Assembly (NCBI RefSeq): GCF_036322805.1
Contig: NZ_AP027272.1
Coordinates: 3,410,001-3,474,000 of the forward strand
Direction of reading: 5' to 3'
Source of the DNA: Planctobacterium marinum
GTDB taxonomy: Bacteria; Pseudomonadota; Gammaproteobacteria; Enterobacterales; Alteromonadaceae
Length of the DNA: 64,000 bases
Shown here: positions 29,024 through 38,984 of the stretch, one piece after another
Numbering within the stretch: the first letter of the stretch is position 1
How the letters are laid out: every line of letters begins with the position of its first letter
Notes under the pieces: generated by a model
Seen by the model: the letters and a program-made list of their open reading frames with translations, nothing else
Told to the model about the DNA's origin: nothing
Databases searched by the model: none
Translations under genes and position numbers: made by a program

Positions 29024-29045
29024 TGAGGGCCTGGATTGGCCCTCA
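29024..29045. terminator. Hairpin terminator between bfd and grxD
   Basis: Eight-bp stem TGAGGGCC/GGCCCTCA with a 6-nt loop, followed by actattttt on the plus strand; lies between the convergent genes. Confidence 0.7.
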
Positions 29046-29052
29046 ACTATTT

Positions 29053-29397
29053 TTAGCTCTCTGCACTGTCACCGCTATTTGCGCGTTCAGCCGCCTCTTT
29101 AATCAAGGGTTGCAACTCACCTTGCTGATACATTTCCAGCAGGATGTCACTACCACCAATCAACTCACCTTCCACCCAAAGCTGAGGGAAAGTAGGCCAT
29201 TCTGCATACTTGGGCAGTTCAGCGCGAATATCTGGGTTTTGCAAAATATCTACATAAGCAAACTGCTCACCACAGCTCATCATAATTTGTGCTGCCTGAG
29301 AAGAAAATCCGCAACTAGGCAGTTTAGGAGAGCCCTTCATGTAAAGAAGAATCGGGTTCTCTGCAATCTGCTGTTTGATTTTATCTAGCGTTTCCAT
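29053..29397 (-). CDS. grxD: Monothiol glutaredoxin Grx4
   Basis: 114 aa from the ATG at 29397. The active-site CGFS motif (in SCGFSSQ) and the glutathione-binding WPTFPQLWV and GGSDILLEM segments identify the Grx4 type, which holds and transfers [2Fe-2S] clusters. The Asp/Ser-rich tail is slightly longer than usual. Divergent from sodB. Confidence 0.94.
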   Translation of the reverse strand: METLDKIKQQIAENPILLYMKGSPKLPSCGFSSQAAQIMMSCGEQFAYVDILQNPDIRAELPKYAEWPTFPQLWVEGELIGGSDILLEMYQQGELQPLIKEAAERANSGDSAES

Positions 29398-29662
29398 TGT
29401 CTGGTTCCTGTTATTTACTGACTGTTGCAACAATAATTGCGGTGATTGGCATTTTTTCAAGATCCAGCCTGCCACGCAACCTGCTTTTAATACCAAAATT
29501 TAAAGTGATCGGTTTAAATATTTTAAAGCGTACTTATATACCGGAACGGAAATAGTTAAAATTTTTCTTTTTAAGAAAACCGGCACTCTGCCTTTTCATC
29601 CTGCAATTTAGGGTCTAGGATTGTGCTTCACGAACTCATCAGCCGATTATTTGGAGATTATT

Positions 29663-30244
29663 ATGGCGTTTGAATTACCCGCATTACCTTATGAAAAGAA
29701 TGCACTAGAACCACACATCTCTGCAGAAACTCTGGACTTCCACTACGGTAAACACCATGCCACTTATGTGACTAAACTCAATGGCTTGGTTGAAGGTACT
29801 GACATGGCAGACAAGTCTCTGGAAGAGATTGTTAAAAATTCTACTGGCGGTGTATTCAACAACGCTGCACAGATCTGGAACCATACTTTTTATTGGAGTA
29901 GCTTAAGCCCGAATGGTGGCGGTGAGCCTTCAGGTGCATTGGCAGATGCCATCAACGCTAAGTGGGGTTCCTTCGATGAGTTCAAAGCAGCGTTTAACGA
30001 CAAAGCGGTAAACAACTTCGGTTCTAGCTGGACATGGTTAGTTAAAACTGCTGATGGCGGTTTAGACATAGTTAACACCAGCAACGCAGCAACACCTCTG
30101 ACTGAAGAGGGTGTTACACCATTGATGACAGTTGATTTGTGGGAACACGCCTACTACATCGATTACCGCAACCTACGTCCTAAGTACATGGAAGCCTTCT
30201 GGGCATTGGTTAACTGGGACTTTGCTGCGGAAAACTTCGCGTAA
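29663..30244 (+). CDS. sodB: Superoxide dismutase (Fe type)
   Basis: 193 aa from the ATG at 29663, with GGAG upstream. Metal ligands His in LDFHYGKHH, His in IWNHTFYW, and Asp/His in [12 protein letters not shown] are present. The [10 protein letters not shown] and GSSWTWL context points to Fe- rather than Mn-SOD. Cytosolic; no signal peptide. Confidence 0.95.
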   Translation: MAFELPALPYEKNALEPHISAETLDFHYGKHHATYVTKLNGLVEGTDMADKSLEEIVKNSTGGVFNNAAQIWNHTFYWSSLSPNGGGEPSGALADAINAKWGSFDEFKAAFNDKAVNNFGSSWTWLVKTADGGLDIVNTSNAATPLTEEGVTPLMTVDLWEHAYYIDYRNLRPKYMEAFWALVNWDFAAENFA

Positions 30245-30261
30245 ATCATTCCTGATATAAT

Positions 30262-30289
30262 AAAAAAGCCCGCTGTCGCGGGCTTTTTT
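30262..30289. terminator. Bidirectional intrinsic terminator after sodB
   Basis: Stem AAAAAAGCCCGC/GCGGGCTTTTTT around a TGTC loop; serves both sodB and the convergent hydrolase gene that ends at 30294. Confidence 0.95.
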
Positions 30290-30293
30290 GCGT

Positions 30294-31340
30294 TTAACGC
30301 AGATGCTCTTCAAGATACGCGATAACTCGTCGCTGTACTTCGGTTTTATTTCTGGATAATCCATGATTATCGCCCGGAAAAATCACCAGTTCATGAGGAT
30401 GATTTAACTCTTCTAAACGCTTAGCTGCAAGCTGTGCTTGCGCAACATCCACCCTGACGTCTTTATCTCCGTGCAATAACAATACTGGTACCGCTTTATT
30501 AAGCTCATCCATCCATTTGATAGCTGAACGTTTGTGCAGCTCTGCTTCTCTATTCTCTTTAAACCCCGGAATCATATGCTGCATCAAGCGTTCCATTTCG
30601 GGACGACGCTTCAGTTCAGGCTCTTGATCAACAACGCCAGCTCCAATAACTATCGCATCTATGTCTACTTTATTTTGACGCAGCGTCTGCCAGGTCATCA
30701 TCCCTCCCCGGCTCCAACCGAAAAGCGCGATCTTATCGGGGTTGGCATTAGGGATAGTTTTAGCGACTTCAATTAAGCGCAGAACATCGTTAACATCCGC
30801 GCCACCGAACTCATCTTTGCCTTCACTGTATCTTGAACCACGGTAGTTAGATGCTAAAACCAAAAATCCTTGCTCAGCAATAGGCAATAACATTGATGCA
30901 AGTTTCATACGGGAGACATTGTGTTTAAAATTACCGCCGCGATTGTAAATTACTACTGGCAACTTGCCGCCTTGCCAGTTTTTTGGCCAGGCCATTACAC
31001 CGGATATTTGCAATCCATCGGATTGATAATTCATCCAGTAACTTTCCGTATTCTTGAGCACTCTATCTGTTTTTTCAGCATCCATAGTTTGCTCAAAACC
31101 TTTGATAAACCTGGCAGGGCTGTTTGTTTTTACGTCTTGTAACCAAGCCGCATAACTCTCAAAGGGTATTGCCTTTCCGACCTGATTAATGGCATCGGTA
31201 TGATAACCACTATCAAGTAACAGCTGTGCATTGCTCTGCACTTTTTGTGCTTGGGAACTGGTTTGAACAGGCTCAGTAGAGGTGGTGGAACAGGCCGTTA
31301 ACACAGCGATTAAAAAAAGACTACTTAGTTGTTTAAGCAT
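30294..31340 (-). CDS. Alpha/beta-hydrolase lipoprotein, S9-peptidase-like
   Basis: 348 aa from the ATG at 31340 (RBS aaaggg). Lipobox LTACS (Cys16). The catalytic triad is readable: nucleophile GWSRGG, Asp in HGDKDVRV, His in GDNHGLS. Resembles prolyl-oligopeptidase/dienelactone-type hydrolases of the cell envelope. Substrate unknown. Confidence 0.85.
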   Translation of the reverse strand: MLKQLSSLFLIAVLTACSTTSTEPVQTSSQAQKVQSNAQLLLDSGYHTDAINQVGKAIPFESYAAWLQDVKTNSPARFIKGFEQTMDAEKTDRVLKNTESYWMNYQSDGLQISGVMAWPKNWQGGKLPVVIYNRGGNFKHNVSRMKLASMLLPIAEQGFLVLASNYRGSRYSEGKDEFGGADVNDVLRLIEVAKTIPNANPDKIALFGWSRGGMMTWQTLRQNKVDIDAIVIGAGVVDQEPELKRRPEMERLMQHMIPGFKENREAELHKRSAIKWMDELNKAVPVLLLHGDKDVRVDVAQAQLAAKRLEELNHPHELVIFPGDNHGLSRNKTEVQRRVIAYLEEHLR

Positions 31341-31548
31341 ATAAATTCCCTTTAATATCAATCAGGTGTAAATAGAATTCGCCCTTAAGCGATAGATCGC
31401 AGTGTAGAGTATGCCTGGAAGGCGGGGTAATTTCTACACCTGTTACTCATAAGACACCATTTGATACATTGTTATTTTTGAATTGTCATTTTCAGGTCAC
31501 AAAAAGACGTAAAATCAGAATCCTTCTTTACTCATTTTTGTGCTTGTA

Positions 31549-31842
31549 ATGTTAAGTGTTTTGGCAACTCTTATCATTTTGATTGGACTGATACTGGTGC
31601 CTCTGCCTGTGCCTTTTGGGGTGTTTTTTATTGTTGCTGGCCTTGCTATGCTGCTTTCTGTGAACCCCAAAGCTCAGCAAAAATTGCAGCAATTACGCCG
31701 GGAAAACCCAAGGTTAAACCTCTGGCTGCATGAGGTAACAAAGCGCGCACCCCGCTTTTTGCGTGTGGTTTTGCACAAAACCCGTCATCGCCCCAATCCC
31801 CCCTCACGGAAATTACTGCTTCGGAATAATTCACAAAGCTGA
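31549..31842 (+). CDS. Small membrane protein, PGPGW-like
   Basis: 97 aa from the ATG at 31549 (a GTG 3 codons upstream is possible). Two hydrophobic segments around a VPLPVPFG turn, then a basic C-terminal tail. It resembles small membrane proteins annotated as the PGPGW family. Function unknown. Confidence 0.6.
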   Translation: MLSVLATLIILIGLILVPLPVPFGVFFIVAGLAMLLSVNPKAQQKLQQLRRENPRLNLWLHEVTKRAPRFLRVVLHKTRHRPNPPSRKLLLRNNSQS

Positions 31843-32081
31843 ACGTTTAACAATAAACAGCTGTAAAAACTTAAAAAAAGTTTAGAAAAACGCTAGCAAT
31901 TATCGTTATGGTTAGCACAAAAAAAGCACAAAGCATTGATATAGCAAAACATTTTGATACGTATTTTCTTAGCTAAATTTAATCTAACAGTGCAACACAT
32001 TAACCAGTTTTAAGGTCTAACATTAAAGAAGCGCTATACAAATAAAGCCAATTTTTGGCTTACCATGTTGGGGGTTTTTTC

Positions 32082-34004
32082 ATGGGAATTTTCGAACATT
32101 ATCAACAACGTTACGAAGCTCATAAAGAAGAAGAATTCAGCATTCAAGAATATCTTGAGCTTTGCAAACAAGACAAAACGGTTTACGCCAACGCCGCTGA
32201 ACGGTTACTTGAGGCCATCGGCGAGGCGGAACTCATCGATACGTCACAAAATCCGGCACTCAGCCGTATATTTTCCAACAGGGTGATATCCCGCTATCCG
32301 GCATTCGCAGAGTTTTACGGCATGGAAGACGCCATCGAGCAGATTGTTTCCTACCTGCGTCATGCGGCTCAGGGCCTGGAAGAGAAAAAACAAATTCTGT
32401 ATTTACTGGGCCCGGTGGGTGGTGGCAAATCCTCTTTGGCTGAAAAGCTCAAAGAGCTAATGCAAAAAGTGCCGATTTACGCCATTAAAGGCAGCCCGGT
32501 GAATGATAGTCCGCTGTGCTTGTTTGATGCGGGGGAAGATGGCGAGCTGCTGCAACGGGAATACGGCATTGCACAGCGATATTTAAAGCCCATTATGTCG
32601 CCTTGGGCGCGCAAACGCCTGCACGAATACAATGGTGATATCAGTAGGTTCAAAGTGGTTAAGGTGTATCCATCAATCCTTGACCAAATGGGCATTGCTA
32701 AAACCGAACCCGGTGATGAAAACAACCAAGATATTTCCTCTTTGGTGGGTAAGGTGGATATTCGCCGCCTTGAAGATTTTGCGCAAAACGATCCGGATGC
32801 GTACAGTTATTCGGGCTCCTTGTGTAAAGCCAACCAGGGTTTGATGGAATTTGTAGAGATGTTTAAAGCCCCCATCAAGGTTTTACATCCGCTGCTAACC
32901 GCAACCCAAGAAGGCAACTACAACCCGACCGAGGGCTTTTCTGCCCTGCCCTTTGACGGCTTAATTCTAGCTCACTCTAACGAATCAGAATGGCAAAGCT
33001 TTCGCAACAACAAAAACAACGAGGCATTTTTAGACCGGGTGTACATCGTAAAAGTGCCTTATTGTTTACGGGTATCAGAAGAAATCAAGATTTATGAAAA
33101 ACTGTTGCAAAGTAGTGAGCTTACCAAAGCGCCTTGTGCCCCAGGCACATTGGAAACGCTGGCGCAGTTTAGTGTGTTATCCCGCTTGAAAGAGCCGGAG
33201 AACTCCAATATTTTCTCCAAGATGCGGGTCTACGATGGCGAGAGCCTGAAGGACACCGACCCGAAAGCCAAGTCCTATCAAGAATACCGAGACTATGCTG
33301 GTGTCGACGAAGGCATGGAAGGCTTATCCACTCGTTTTGCGTTTAAGATTTTGTCGCGAGTGTTTAACTTTGATCACCTGGAAGTGGCCGCCAATCCAGT
33401 GCATCTGTTTTACGTTCTGGAGCGCCAGATAGAGCGGGAGCAATTCCCCACCGATCAAGAAGAGCGTTATAAAGAGTTTTTAAAAGGCTACCTCATTCCC
33501 AAATACGTGGAATTTATCGGCAAAGAAATCCAAACCGCTTATCTGGAGTCCTATTCAGAGTATGGGCAAAACCTGTTTGACCGCTATGTAATTTATGCTG
33601 ATTTTTGGATACAGGATCAGGAATACCGCGATCCGGAAACCGGGCAGCTGTTCGACCGCGAAGCACTCAATGCTGAACTGGAAAAAATTGAAAAGCCCGC
33701 AGGTATTAGCAACCCGAAAGATTTTCGCAACGAAATTGTCAATTTTGTACTGCGGGCCAAAGCCAATAAAAGTGGTAAAAACCCGTCCTGGACCAGTTAT
33801 GAAAAACTGCGCACCGTGATTGAGAAAAAGATGTTCTCCAATACGGAAGACCTGCTGCCGGTGATCTCTTTCAATACCAAGAGTTCGGCAGAGGATCAGA
33901 AAAAGCACGACGATTTCGTGAAACGGATGGAAGAAAAAGGCTATACGCAGAAACAAGTGCGTCTGTTATGTGAGTGGTATCTGAGAGTCAGAAAATCATC
34001 ATAA
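32082..34004 (+). CDS. yeaG: PrkA-family serine protein kinase (YeaG)
   Basis: 640 aa, close to E. coli YeaG. The AAA-type core has Walker [12 protein letters not shown] near residue 105, and the C-terminal half carries the PrkA domain. In enterics it is induced by RpoS in starvation and works with YeaH. A GGGG-rich region precedes the ATG at 32082. Confidence 0.95.
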   Translation: MGIFEHYQQRYEAHKEEEFSIQEYLELCKQDKTVYANAAERLLEAIGEAELIDTSQNPALSRIFSNRVISRYPAFAEFYGMEDAIEQIVSYLRHAAQGLEEKKQILYLLGPVGGGKSSLAEKLKELMQKVPIYAIKGSPVNDSPLCLFDAGEDGELLQREYGIAQRYLKPIMSPWARKRLHEYNGDISRFKVVKVYPSILDQMGIAKTEPGDENNQDISSLVGKVDIRRLEDFAQNDPDAYSYSGSLCKANQGLMEFVEMFKAPIKVLHPLLTATQEGNYNPTEGFSALPFDGLILAHSNESEWQSFRNNKNNEAFLDRVYIVKVPYCLRVSEEIKIYEKLLQSSELTKAPCAPGTLETLAQFSVLSRLKEPENSNIFSKMRVYDGESLKDTDPKAKSYQEYRDYAGVDEGMEGLSTRFAFKILSRVFNFDHLEVAANPVHLFYVLERQIEREQFPTDQEERYKEFLKGYLIPKYVEFIGKEIQTAYLESYSEYGQNLFDRYVIYADFWIQDQEYRDPETGQLFDREALNAELEKIEKPAGISNPKDFRNEIVNFVLRAKANKSGKNPSWTSYEKLRTVIEKKMFSNTEDLLPVISFNTKSSAEDQKKHDDFVKRMEEKGYTQKQVRLLCEWYLRVRKSS

Positions 34005-34032
34005 CGCCCCTTGCAGTAACACAGGAGAGGCT

Positions 34033-35322
34033 ATGGCGCATTTTATCGACCGACGTCTGAACAGCAAAGGTAAAAGCACTGTCAATCGACAGCGCTTTAT
34101 CCGGCGCTACAAACAGCAAATCAAAGAAGCGGTGTCTGACTCCATCAGCAAGCGTAGCGTCACGGATGTGGATTCTGGCGAAGAAGTCAGTATTCCAACA
34201 CGGGACATCAAAGAGCCGGTATTTCACACCACCAAAGGCGGCAAACGAGAGCAAGTGCATCCCGGTAACGACCAGTTCAGTACGGGCGATAGAATCAAGC
34301 GCCCACCTGGCGGCGGTGGCCAAGGTGGTGCCGGTGAAGGCGATGCCAGCGACCAGGGTGAAGGGCAAGACGATTTTGTCTTTGAGATCTCCAAAGACGA
34401 GTATCTGGATTTATTGTTCGAGGAATTAGAGTTACCCAACCTGAAAAAGAATCAGCTGGATAAGCTGGTGCAATACGAAACTTACCGTGCCGGTTATCAA
34501 ACCGATGGGGTGCCTGCAAACTTGGATATCGTGCGCAGTTTAAAAGGCTCGGTGGCCAGGCGCATTGCCCTCACCTCAGGCAAAAAGAAAAAGCTGAAGG
34601 AACTGGAGGCCGAACTTGCGCAATTGAAAGCTGACAAGTTCGACCATCAATTGCGCATACTTGAGCTGGAAAAAGAAATCACAGAGCTTAAAAAAGCCAT
34701 AGCTAAAGTGCCTTTTATCGACACCTTTGATTTGCGGTTCCGCAATTACGAGAAGCGCCCCAAACCTACCAGCAAAGCGGTCATGTTTTGTTTAATGGAT
34801 GTGTCGGGCTCTATGGATCAGGCCACCAAAGACATGGCGAAACGCTTTTATATATTGCTGTACCTGTTTTTAACCCGCACCTACAAAAATGTAGAAGTGG
34901 TGTATATCCGCCATCATACCCAGGCCAAAGAAGTAGATGAGCAAGAGTTTTTCTATTCTCAGGAAACCGGCGGTACAATCGTATCCAGCGCCCTGCGCCT
35001 GATGGATGAAATTATTCGCGACCGTTACGACGCCAATGAGTGGAATATCTATGCTGCACAAGCATCGGATGGTGATAACTGGGCGGACGATTCCCCTCTT
35101 TGTTCGGATATTATGATGCAGCGCCTGTTACCCGTAGTGCGCTATTACGCCTATATCGAAATTACCGAACGACAACACCAAAGCCTGTGGCGAGAATATC
35201 AAAAAATCGCAGAAATTCAGGAACATTTCGCCATTAAACACATTCAAACCGTAGAAGACATTTACCCGGTGTTTAGAGAGCTTTTCCGTAAGAACGTGGC
35301 TAAACAACAAGGAGTCGCTTAG
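34033..35322 (+). CDS. yeaH: DUF444 protein YeaH (von Willebrand-like)
   Basis: 429 aa. The acidic/Gly-rich linker (about residues 90-120) is followed by a vWA-like domain with the MIDAS-type sequence [13 protein letters not shown]. Partner of the YeaG kinase. The last base of the stop codon is the first base of the following GTG start. Confidence 0.95.
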   Translation: MAHFIDRRLNSKGKSTVNRQRFIRRYKQQIKEAVSDSISKRSVTDVDSGEEVSIPTRDIKEPVFHTTKGGKREQVHPGNDQFSTGDRIKRPPGGGGQGGAGEGDASDQGEGQDDFVFEISKDEYLDLLFEELELPNLKKNQLDKLVQYETYRAGYQTDGVPANLDIVRSLKGSVARRIALTSGKKKKLKELEAELAQLKADKFDHQLRILELEKEITELKKAIAKVPFIDTFDLRFRNYEKRPKPTSKAVMFCLMDVSGSMDQATKDMAKRFYILLYLFLTRTYKNVEVVYIRHHTQAKEVDEQEFFYSQETGGTIVSSALRLMDEIIRDRYDANEWNIYAAQASDGDNWADDSPLCSDIMMQRLLPVVRYYAYIEITERQHQSLWREYQKIAEIQEHFAIKHIQTVEDIYPVFRELFRKNVAKQQGVA

Positions 35323-36842
35323 TGGCAGTACCTCCTCCAAAACGAAAAAAAGGGGTGAAGCCCCTTTCCGATGGCCCCGACTGGAGTTTTGAATTACTCG
35401 AGCAGTACGAAGATGAGATTGACCGTGTAGCAAAACACTATGGCCTCGACACCTACCCCAATCAGATAGAAATCATCACCGCGGAACAAATGATGGATGC
35501 CTACGCCAGCGTAGGTATGCCCATCAACTACAGCCATTGGTCCTATGGCAAAAAGTTTATCTCTACTGAGCAACATTATCGCCGTGGCCAGATGGGCTTG
35601 GCTTACGAGATTGTGATCAACTCTGACCCTTGCATCTCCTATTTAATGGAGGAGAACACCATTACCATGCAAGCGCTGGTGATGGCTCACGCTTGTTATG
35701 GACACAATTCGTTTTTTAAAAACAATTACCTGTTTAAAACCTGGACGGACGCCAGCTCGATTATCGACTACCTGGTGTTTGCCAAAAACTATGTGGCAAA
35801 ATGTGAGCGTCGTTATGGCATCACCGAGGTGGAGAATATCCTGGACTCCTGCCACGCCCTGATGAACTATGGTGTGGACCGCTACAAACGACCGCAAAAA
35901 ATCTCCATTCAAGAGGAAAAAGAACGTCAAAAAGAACGCGCCGAATACCTTCAATCGCAGGTAAATGAACTGTGGCGCACGCTGCCCAAAAGCGAGCAAG
36001 ACAAGCTGCCTCAAGAGCGCCGATTTCCGGAGGAGCCACAAGAGAACATTCTGTATTTTATTGAAAAGAGCGCACCGTTACTGGAGCCCTGGCAGCGGGA
36101 GCTGGTGCGCATCGTACGCAAGATATCTCAGTATTTTTATCCGCAAAAACAAACTCAGGTGATGAACGAAGGCTGGGCTTGTTTCTGGCACTACCACATC
36201 CTTAACCATCTCTACGACGAAGGTAAAGTCACCGACCGCTTTATGATGGAGTTTCTCACCAGTCACACCAGTGTTGTCATGCAACCAGAATACAACAGCC
36301 CCTATTACAACGGCATTAATCCTTATGCGCTGGGGTTTAATATGTTTATGGATATCAAACGCATTTGTACCGACCCCACCGAAGAAGACAAAGAATGGTT
36401 CCCGGAATTTGCCGGCGGCGACTGGCTGGAAACCGTGCACTTCGCCATGAAGAACTTCAAAGACGAGAGCTTTATCAGTCAGTATTTGTCACCCACGATG
36501 ATGCGTGAATTTAAACTGTTCGCCATTGAGGACGACGAACGAGAAAGCTTTCTGACGGTGTCGGCTATTCACAATGAATCCGGCTATCGCGCCATTCGCG
36601 AAAAACTCTCAGCACAATATAACCTGAGCAACCTCGAGCCCAATATACAGGTGTACAATGCCGATGTACGTGGCGATCGCTCATTAACCCTCAGGTATAT
36701 TCCACAAAACGGTATACCGCTGGCCAAATCCAGCAAAGAAGTAATGAAGCATCTGCACCGTTTATGGGGCTTCCCGGTAATTCTGGAAGTAGACGAAGAT
36801 GACATGCTGCCCTATGTGCTGGAGCGTTGCCCTACTGATTAA
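35322..36842 (+). CDS. SpoVR-family protein (YcgB)
   Basis: 506 aa from a GTG coupled to yeaH by one base. Shows SpoVR-family features: WSYGKKF, MNEGWACFWHYHIL and the C-terminal strand region. Together with yeaG and yeaH it forms the conserved stress/sporulation-associated triad; the molecular function of SpoVR is not settled. Confidence 0.94.
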   Translation: MAVPPPKRKKGVKPLSDGPDWSFELLEQYEDEIDRVAKHYGLDTYPNQIEIITAEQMMDAYASVGMPINYSHWSYGKKFISTEQHYRRGQMGLAYEIVINSDPCISYLMEENTITMQALVMAHACYGHNSFFKNNYLFKTWTDASSIIDYLVFAKNYVAKCERRYGITEVENILDSCHALMNYGVDRYKRPQKISIQEEKERQKERAEYLQSQVNELWRTLPKSEQDKLPQERRFPEEPQENILYFIEKSAPLLEPWQRELVRIVRKISQYFYPQKQTQVMNEGWACFWHYHILNHLYDEGKVTDRFMMEFLTSHTSVVMQPEYNSPYYNGINPYALGFNMFMDIKRICTDPTEEDKEWFPEFAGGDWLETVHFAMKNFKDESFISQYLSPTMMREFKLFAIEDDERESFLTVSAIHNESGYRAIREKLSAQYNLSNLEPNIQVYNADVRGDRSLTLRYIPQNGIPLAKSSKEVMKHLHRLWGFPVILEVDEDDMLPYVLERCPTD

Positions 36843-36857
36843 ATGTAGCCGCCCTCA

Positions 36858-37826
36858 TCAAATATCTAAATGACTTAAGGGGCTGACGACGCCGTTACCA
36901 CCTTGCTGCAAAACGTGGGTATAGATTTGTGTTGTTCTAACGTCACTGTGACCCAACTGCGCCTGAACAGTTCTGATATCTGCGCCAGATTGTAAGAGAT
37001 GAGTAGCGAAGGAGTGGCGCAGAGTGTGAGGCGTAACATGTTTAATCAGAGATGCGTTTTCTCTTGCTTGTTTAACAGCACGCTGGACTTGCTTGGCATT
37101 TATATGATGCCTCCGATACTTACCCGATTGAGGATCAATACTCAGATGCGCAGCGCCAAATAAAAATTGCCAGCCTAATGATTTATTGAGTGAACCATAT
37201 TTCTGCTCTAAACGGTTAGGCAGCCACACCCCTGTAAAGCGTTCATCCAACAAATCTTGTTGAAGCCGTGTTTGACAAATATCCACTTGCGCCCGAAGTT
37301 GTGGAAAAAGCCCTGCATCCAAAGTGGCTACTCGATGTTTCCCGCCTTTTCCGTTCCAAATACGAATACATCGATAATCAAAGTCAATATCATTCACTCT
37401 CAACCGAAGCAGCTCCTGTAAGCGCAAGCCACTGCCATACAACAAAGATAAATGCAGCAAATAATTCGCAGAGGCCGCCCGCAATAACTGTTTAATCTCA
37501 TCTTTGGTAAGCACCACGGGTAATTTGGCAGACTGTAAACTGCGTTTAAAGTTTAACTCAGTGTTTAACGGCGCATCGATAACATGCTTGTACATATAAA
37601 CAAGCGCATTCAAGGCAGACTTTTGTGTGGCAGCAGCAACGTGTTTTTGCAATACCAGATGTTCAAGGTACTTAACTACCTCAACATCTCCCAATTTTGC
37701 GGGATGCTGCATATTATTGAACCGAATATAGTCAGCAATCCAATACAAATAAGCCTGCACAGTTCTCATGGAGTACCGCCGCAACAGCAAACTGTCTTTA
37801 ACTACAGACAAGAATAAGGATTTCAT
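36858..37826 (-). CDS. intI: Integron integrase IntI
   Basis: 322-aa tyrosine recombinase. Catalytic residues are readable: Arg135 (GLRLQE), His267-Arg270 (HTLRH), His293 (LGHSD) and Tyr302 (IYTHV). The segment at about 206-240 (GWQFLFGAAHLSIDP, then RRHHIN) is the extra domain specific to IntI and absent from XerC/D, used to bind folded attC hairpins. No inactivating change is visible. It reads away from the cassettes, as in canonical integrons, with a LexA box 28 bp before the start. Confidence 0.96.
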   Translation of the reverse strand: MKSLFLSVVKDSLLLRRYSMRTVQAYLYWIADYIRFNNMQHPAKLGDVEVVKYLEHLVLQKHVAAATQKSALNALVYMYKHVIDAPLNTELNFKRSLQSAKLPVVLTKDEIKQLLRAASANYLLHLSLLYGSGLRLQELLRLRVNDIDFDYRCIRIWNGKGGKHRVATLDAGLFPQLRAQVDICQTRLQQDLLDERFTGVWLPNRLEQKYGSLNKSLGWQFLFGAAHLSIDPQSGKYRRHHINAKQVQRAVKQARENASLIKHVTPHTLRHSFATHLLQSGADIRTVQAQLGHSDVRTTQIYTHVLQQGGNGVVSPLSHLDI

Positions 37827-37853
37827 CAGTCAAATTTTATTACCCACCGATAA

Positions 37854-37869
37854 CTGTATGTTTATACAG
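37854..37869. promoter_or_regulatory. LexA (SOS) box of intI
   Basis: CTGT-N8-ACAG with an A/T-rich core (CTGTATGTTTATACAG), matching the gammaproteobacterial LexA consensus. Located 28 bp before the intI ATG, where it would overlap the promoter. Implies induction of recombination by DNA damage, including ssDNA entry. Confidence 0.85.
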
Positions 37870-38049
37870 CTATCGGTATTTGTCAAATTTCTCTTGATAG
37901 ACGACATTTGTCGTTTTTCTACAAAAGCATAAACCTCATTAAAGCTAAGAACTTGTATTTACAGGGATAAAATTTGCGCTTAAAGTGTCAAGATGTGAAA
38001 AAACGACAAATGTCCTGGGAATGTTGGACATTTGTCGTCTATAAAAATG
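37870..38049. other. attI recombination region
   Basis: Non-coding stretch between intI and the first cassette. The crossover core is GTTATAT at 38049-38055: its TTATAT half belongs to the first cassette and is complementary to the ATATAAC R'' of attC1, which fixes the boundary. The region carries three copies of a 12-bp motif (separate entry). A cassette promoter Pc is expected here or in intI, but I cannot place it confidently. Confidence 0.8.
37901..38038. repeat. Three copies of GACATTTGTCGT in attI
   Basis: The 12-mer occurs exactly at 37903-37914 (plus), 38003-38014 (minus) and 38027-38038 (plus). The first is within a 14-bp palindrome ACGACATTTGTCGT; the last two form a 13-bp inverted repeat with a 10-nt loop ending 11 bp before the crossover point. 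Position suggests integrase-binding or regulatory sites, an inference. Confidence 0.9.
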
Positions 38050-38070
38050 TTATATGCCAAGGAGTGTTGC

Positions 38071-38448
38071 ATGAAAGGATGGAAGTTTCTATTTTGGTTA
38101 TTCGCACTTCTATTATTTATTGACTTTGTTACTCTCCCTTTTTCAGATGATATAGGTTTATGGAGCTTTGTTGGGCTGGTATTTGGTTGTGTTGCTTTAA
38201 TCCCTTACTATGGATATGCGTACCAAGTTTCAATAGGCTCAATAGATTTCTGGCGAGCTATGTTTTTGATACAAGTTGCTTTGGTTATAATTTCCATTTA
38301 TGACCCAGTTATCGCCAACCTTCTGCATGTTCCAAACTTGGAAAATGTTCTAATTGCTTTTGTGATGGTTTTAATCCTATGCTTAGTATTTATTCCTGCT
38401 TATCGTTATGCATTTAGGTCAGGTCATTTATGGGCTGCAGGCATATAA
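38071..38448 (+). CDS. Integron cassette 1: membrane protein
   Basis: 125 aa from the ATG at 38071 (GGAG 6 nt upstream). Four hydrophobic segments, few charged residues outside the ends. The stop codon lies within the R'' core of attC1. First cassette, so the one most strongly exposed to any cassette promoter. No family recognised. Confidence 0.8.
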   Translation: MKGWKFLFWLFALLLFIDFVTLPFSDDIGLWSFVGLVFGCVALIPYYGYAYQVSIGSIDFWRAMFLIQVALVIISIYDPVIANLLHVPNLENVLIAFVMVLILCLVFIPAYRYAFRSGHLWAAGI

Positions 38449-38544
38449 CAAGTCGGTTCAAAACGGACACAAAAACGTTGGCTGTGTTCGTGCCTCACAA
38501 AGTTTAGCCAACGTTTTTATGCTCGTTTAACCGGGCCGTTAGGT
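38443..38544 (+). repeat. attC site 1
   Basis: R'' ATATAAC to R' GTTAGGT; inner arms include GTTGGCT and AGCCAAC. Differs from the main family in its left arm (CGGTTCAAAACGGAC). Confidence 0.9.
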
Positions 38545-38561
38545 GCTAGAAGGACTTTAAA

Positions 38562-38876
38562 ATGACAGGGATGATTATCGTTTTTTGCCTACTAAATGTC
38601 GTAACGATTACTTTTGTCTACGTCGGACTTTTAATCGCACACAAAGGGCGAAGAGATCTTATAGCGGGCTATAGAGAATCCAAATTCAAACAACCAGAAA
38701 AATATGGAAAGCTCATTGGTTATTCCCTTTTAGGTTCTGCCGTTGTTAATTTTGCTTTCTCAATAGGAGTTGTCGTGTTTTTTCAAAACCCAAACATAAT
38801 TGCGGGGTATAGTTGGTGTATCGCGCTTCCACCAATTTTGGCAGCAATATATGGTAATTTTAAGCATCGCACCTAA
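38562..38876 (+). CDS. Integron cassette 2: DUF3784-like membrane protein
   Basis: 104 aa with three hydrophobic segments. The layout of an N-terminal helix, a polar segment IAGYRESKFKQPEKYGKLIG, and two further helices resembles the DUF3784 group of small membrane proteins. The stop codon sits in attC2 R''. Function unknown. Confidence 0.75.
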   Translation: MTGMIIVFCLLNVVTITFVYVGLLIAHKGRRDLIAGYRESKFKQPEKYGKLIGYSLLGSAVVNFAFSIGVVVFFQNPNIIAGYSWCIALPPILAAIYGNFKHRT

Positions 38877-38973
38877 CAAAAAATTTTAAACTTGGACGCT
38901 TACTCGCTGGCTTCCCCTCATTCTTCGGGTAGTTTAGCCAGCGAGTAATCGCCCCTTAAATTAGCCGTTAGGT
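38871..38973 (+). repeat. attC site 2
   Basis: R'' ACCTAAC, R' GTTAGGT, 103 bp. Subtype with GGACGCTTACTCGCTGGC and AGCCAGCGAGTAATCGCC arms, shared with the degenerate site at 44223. Confidence 0.92.
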
Positions 38974-38984
38974 GCCGAAAAGGA

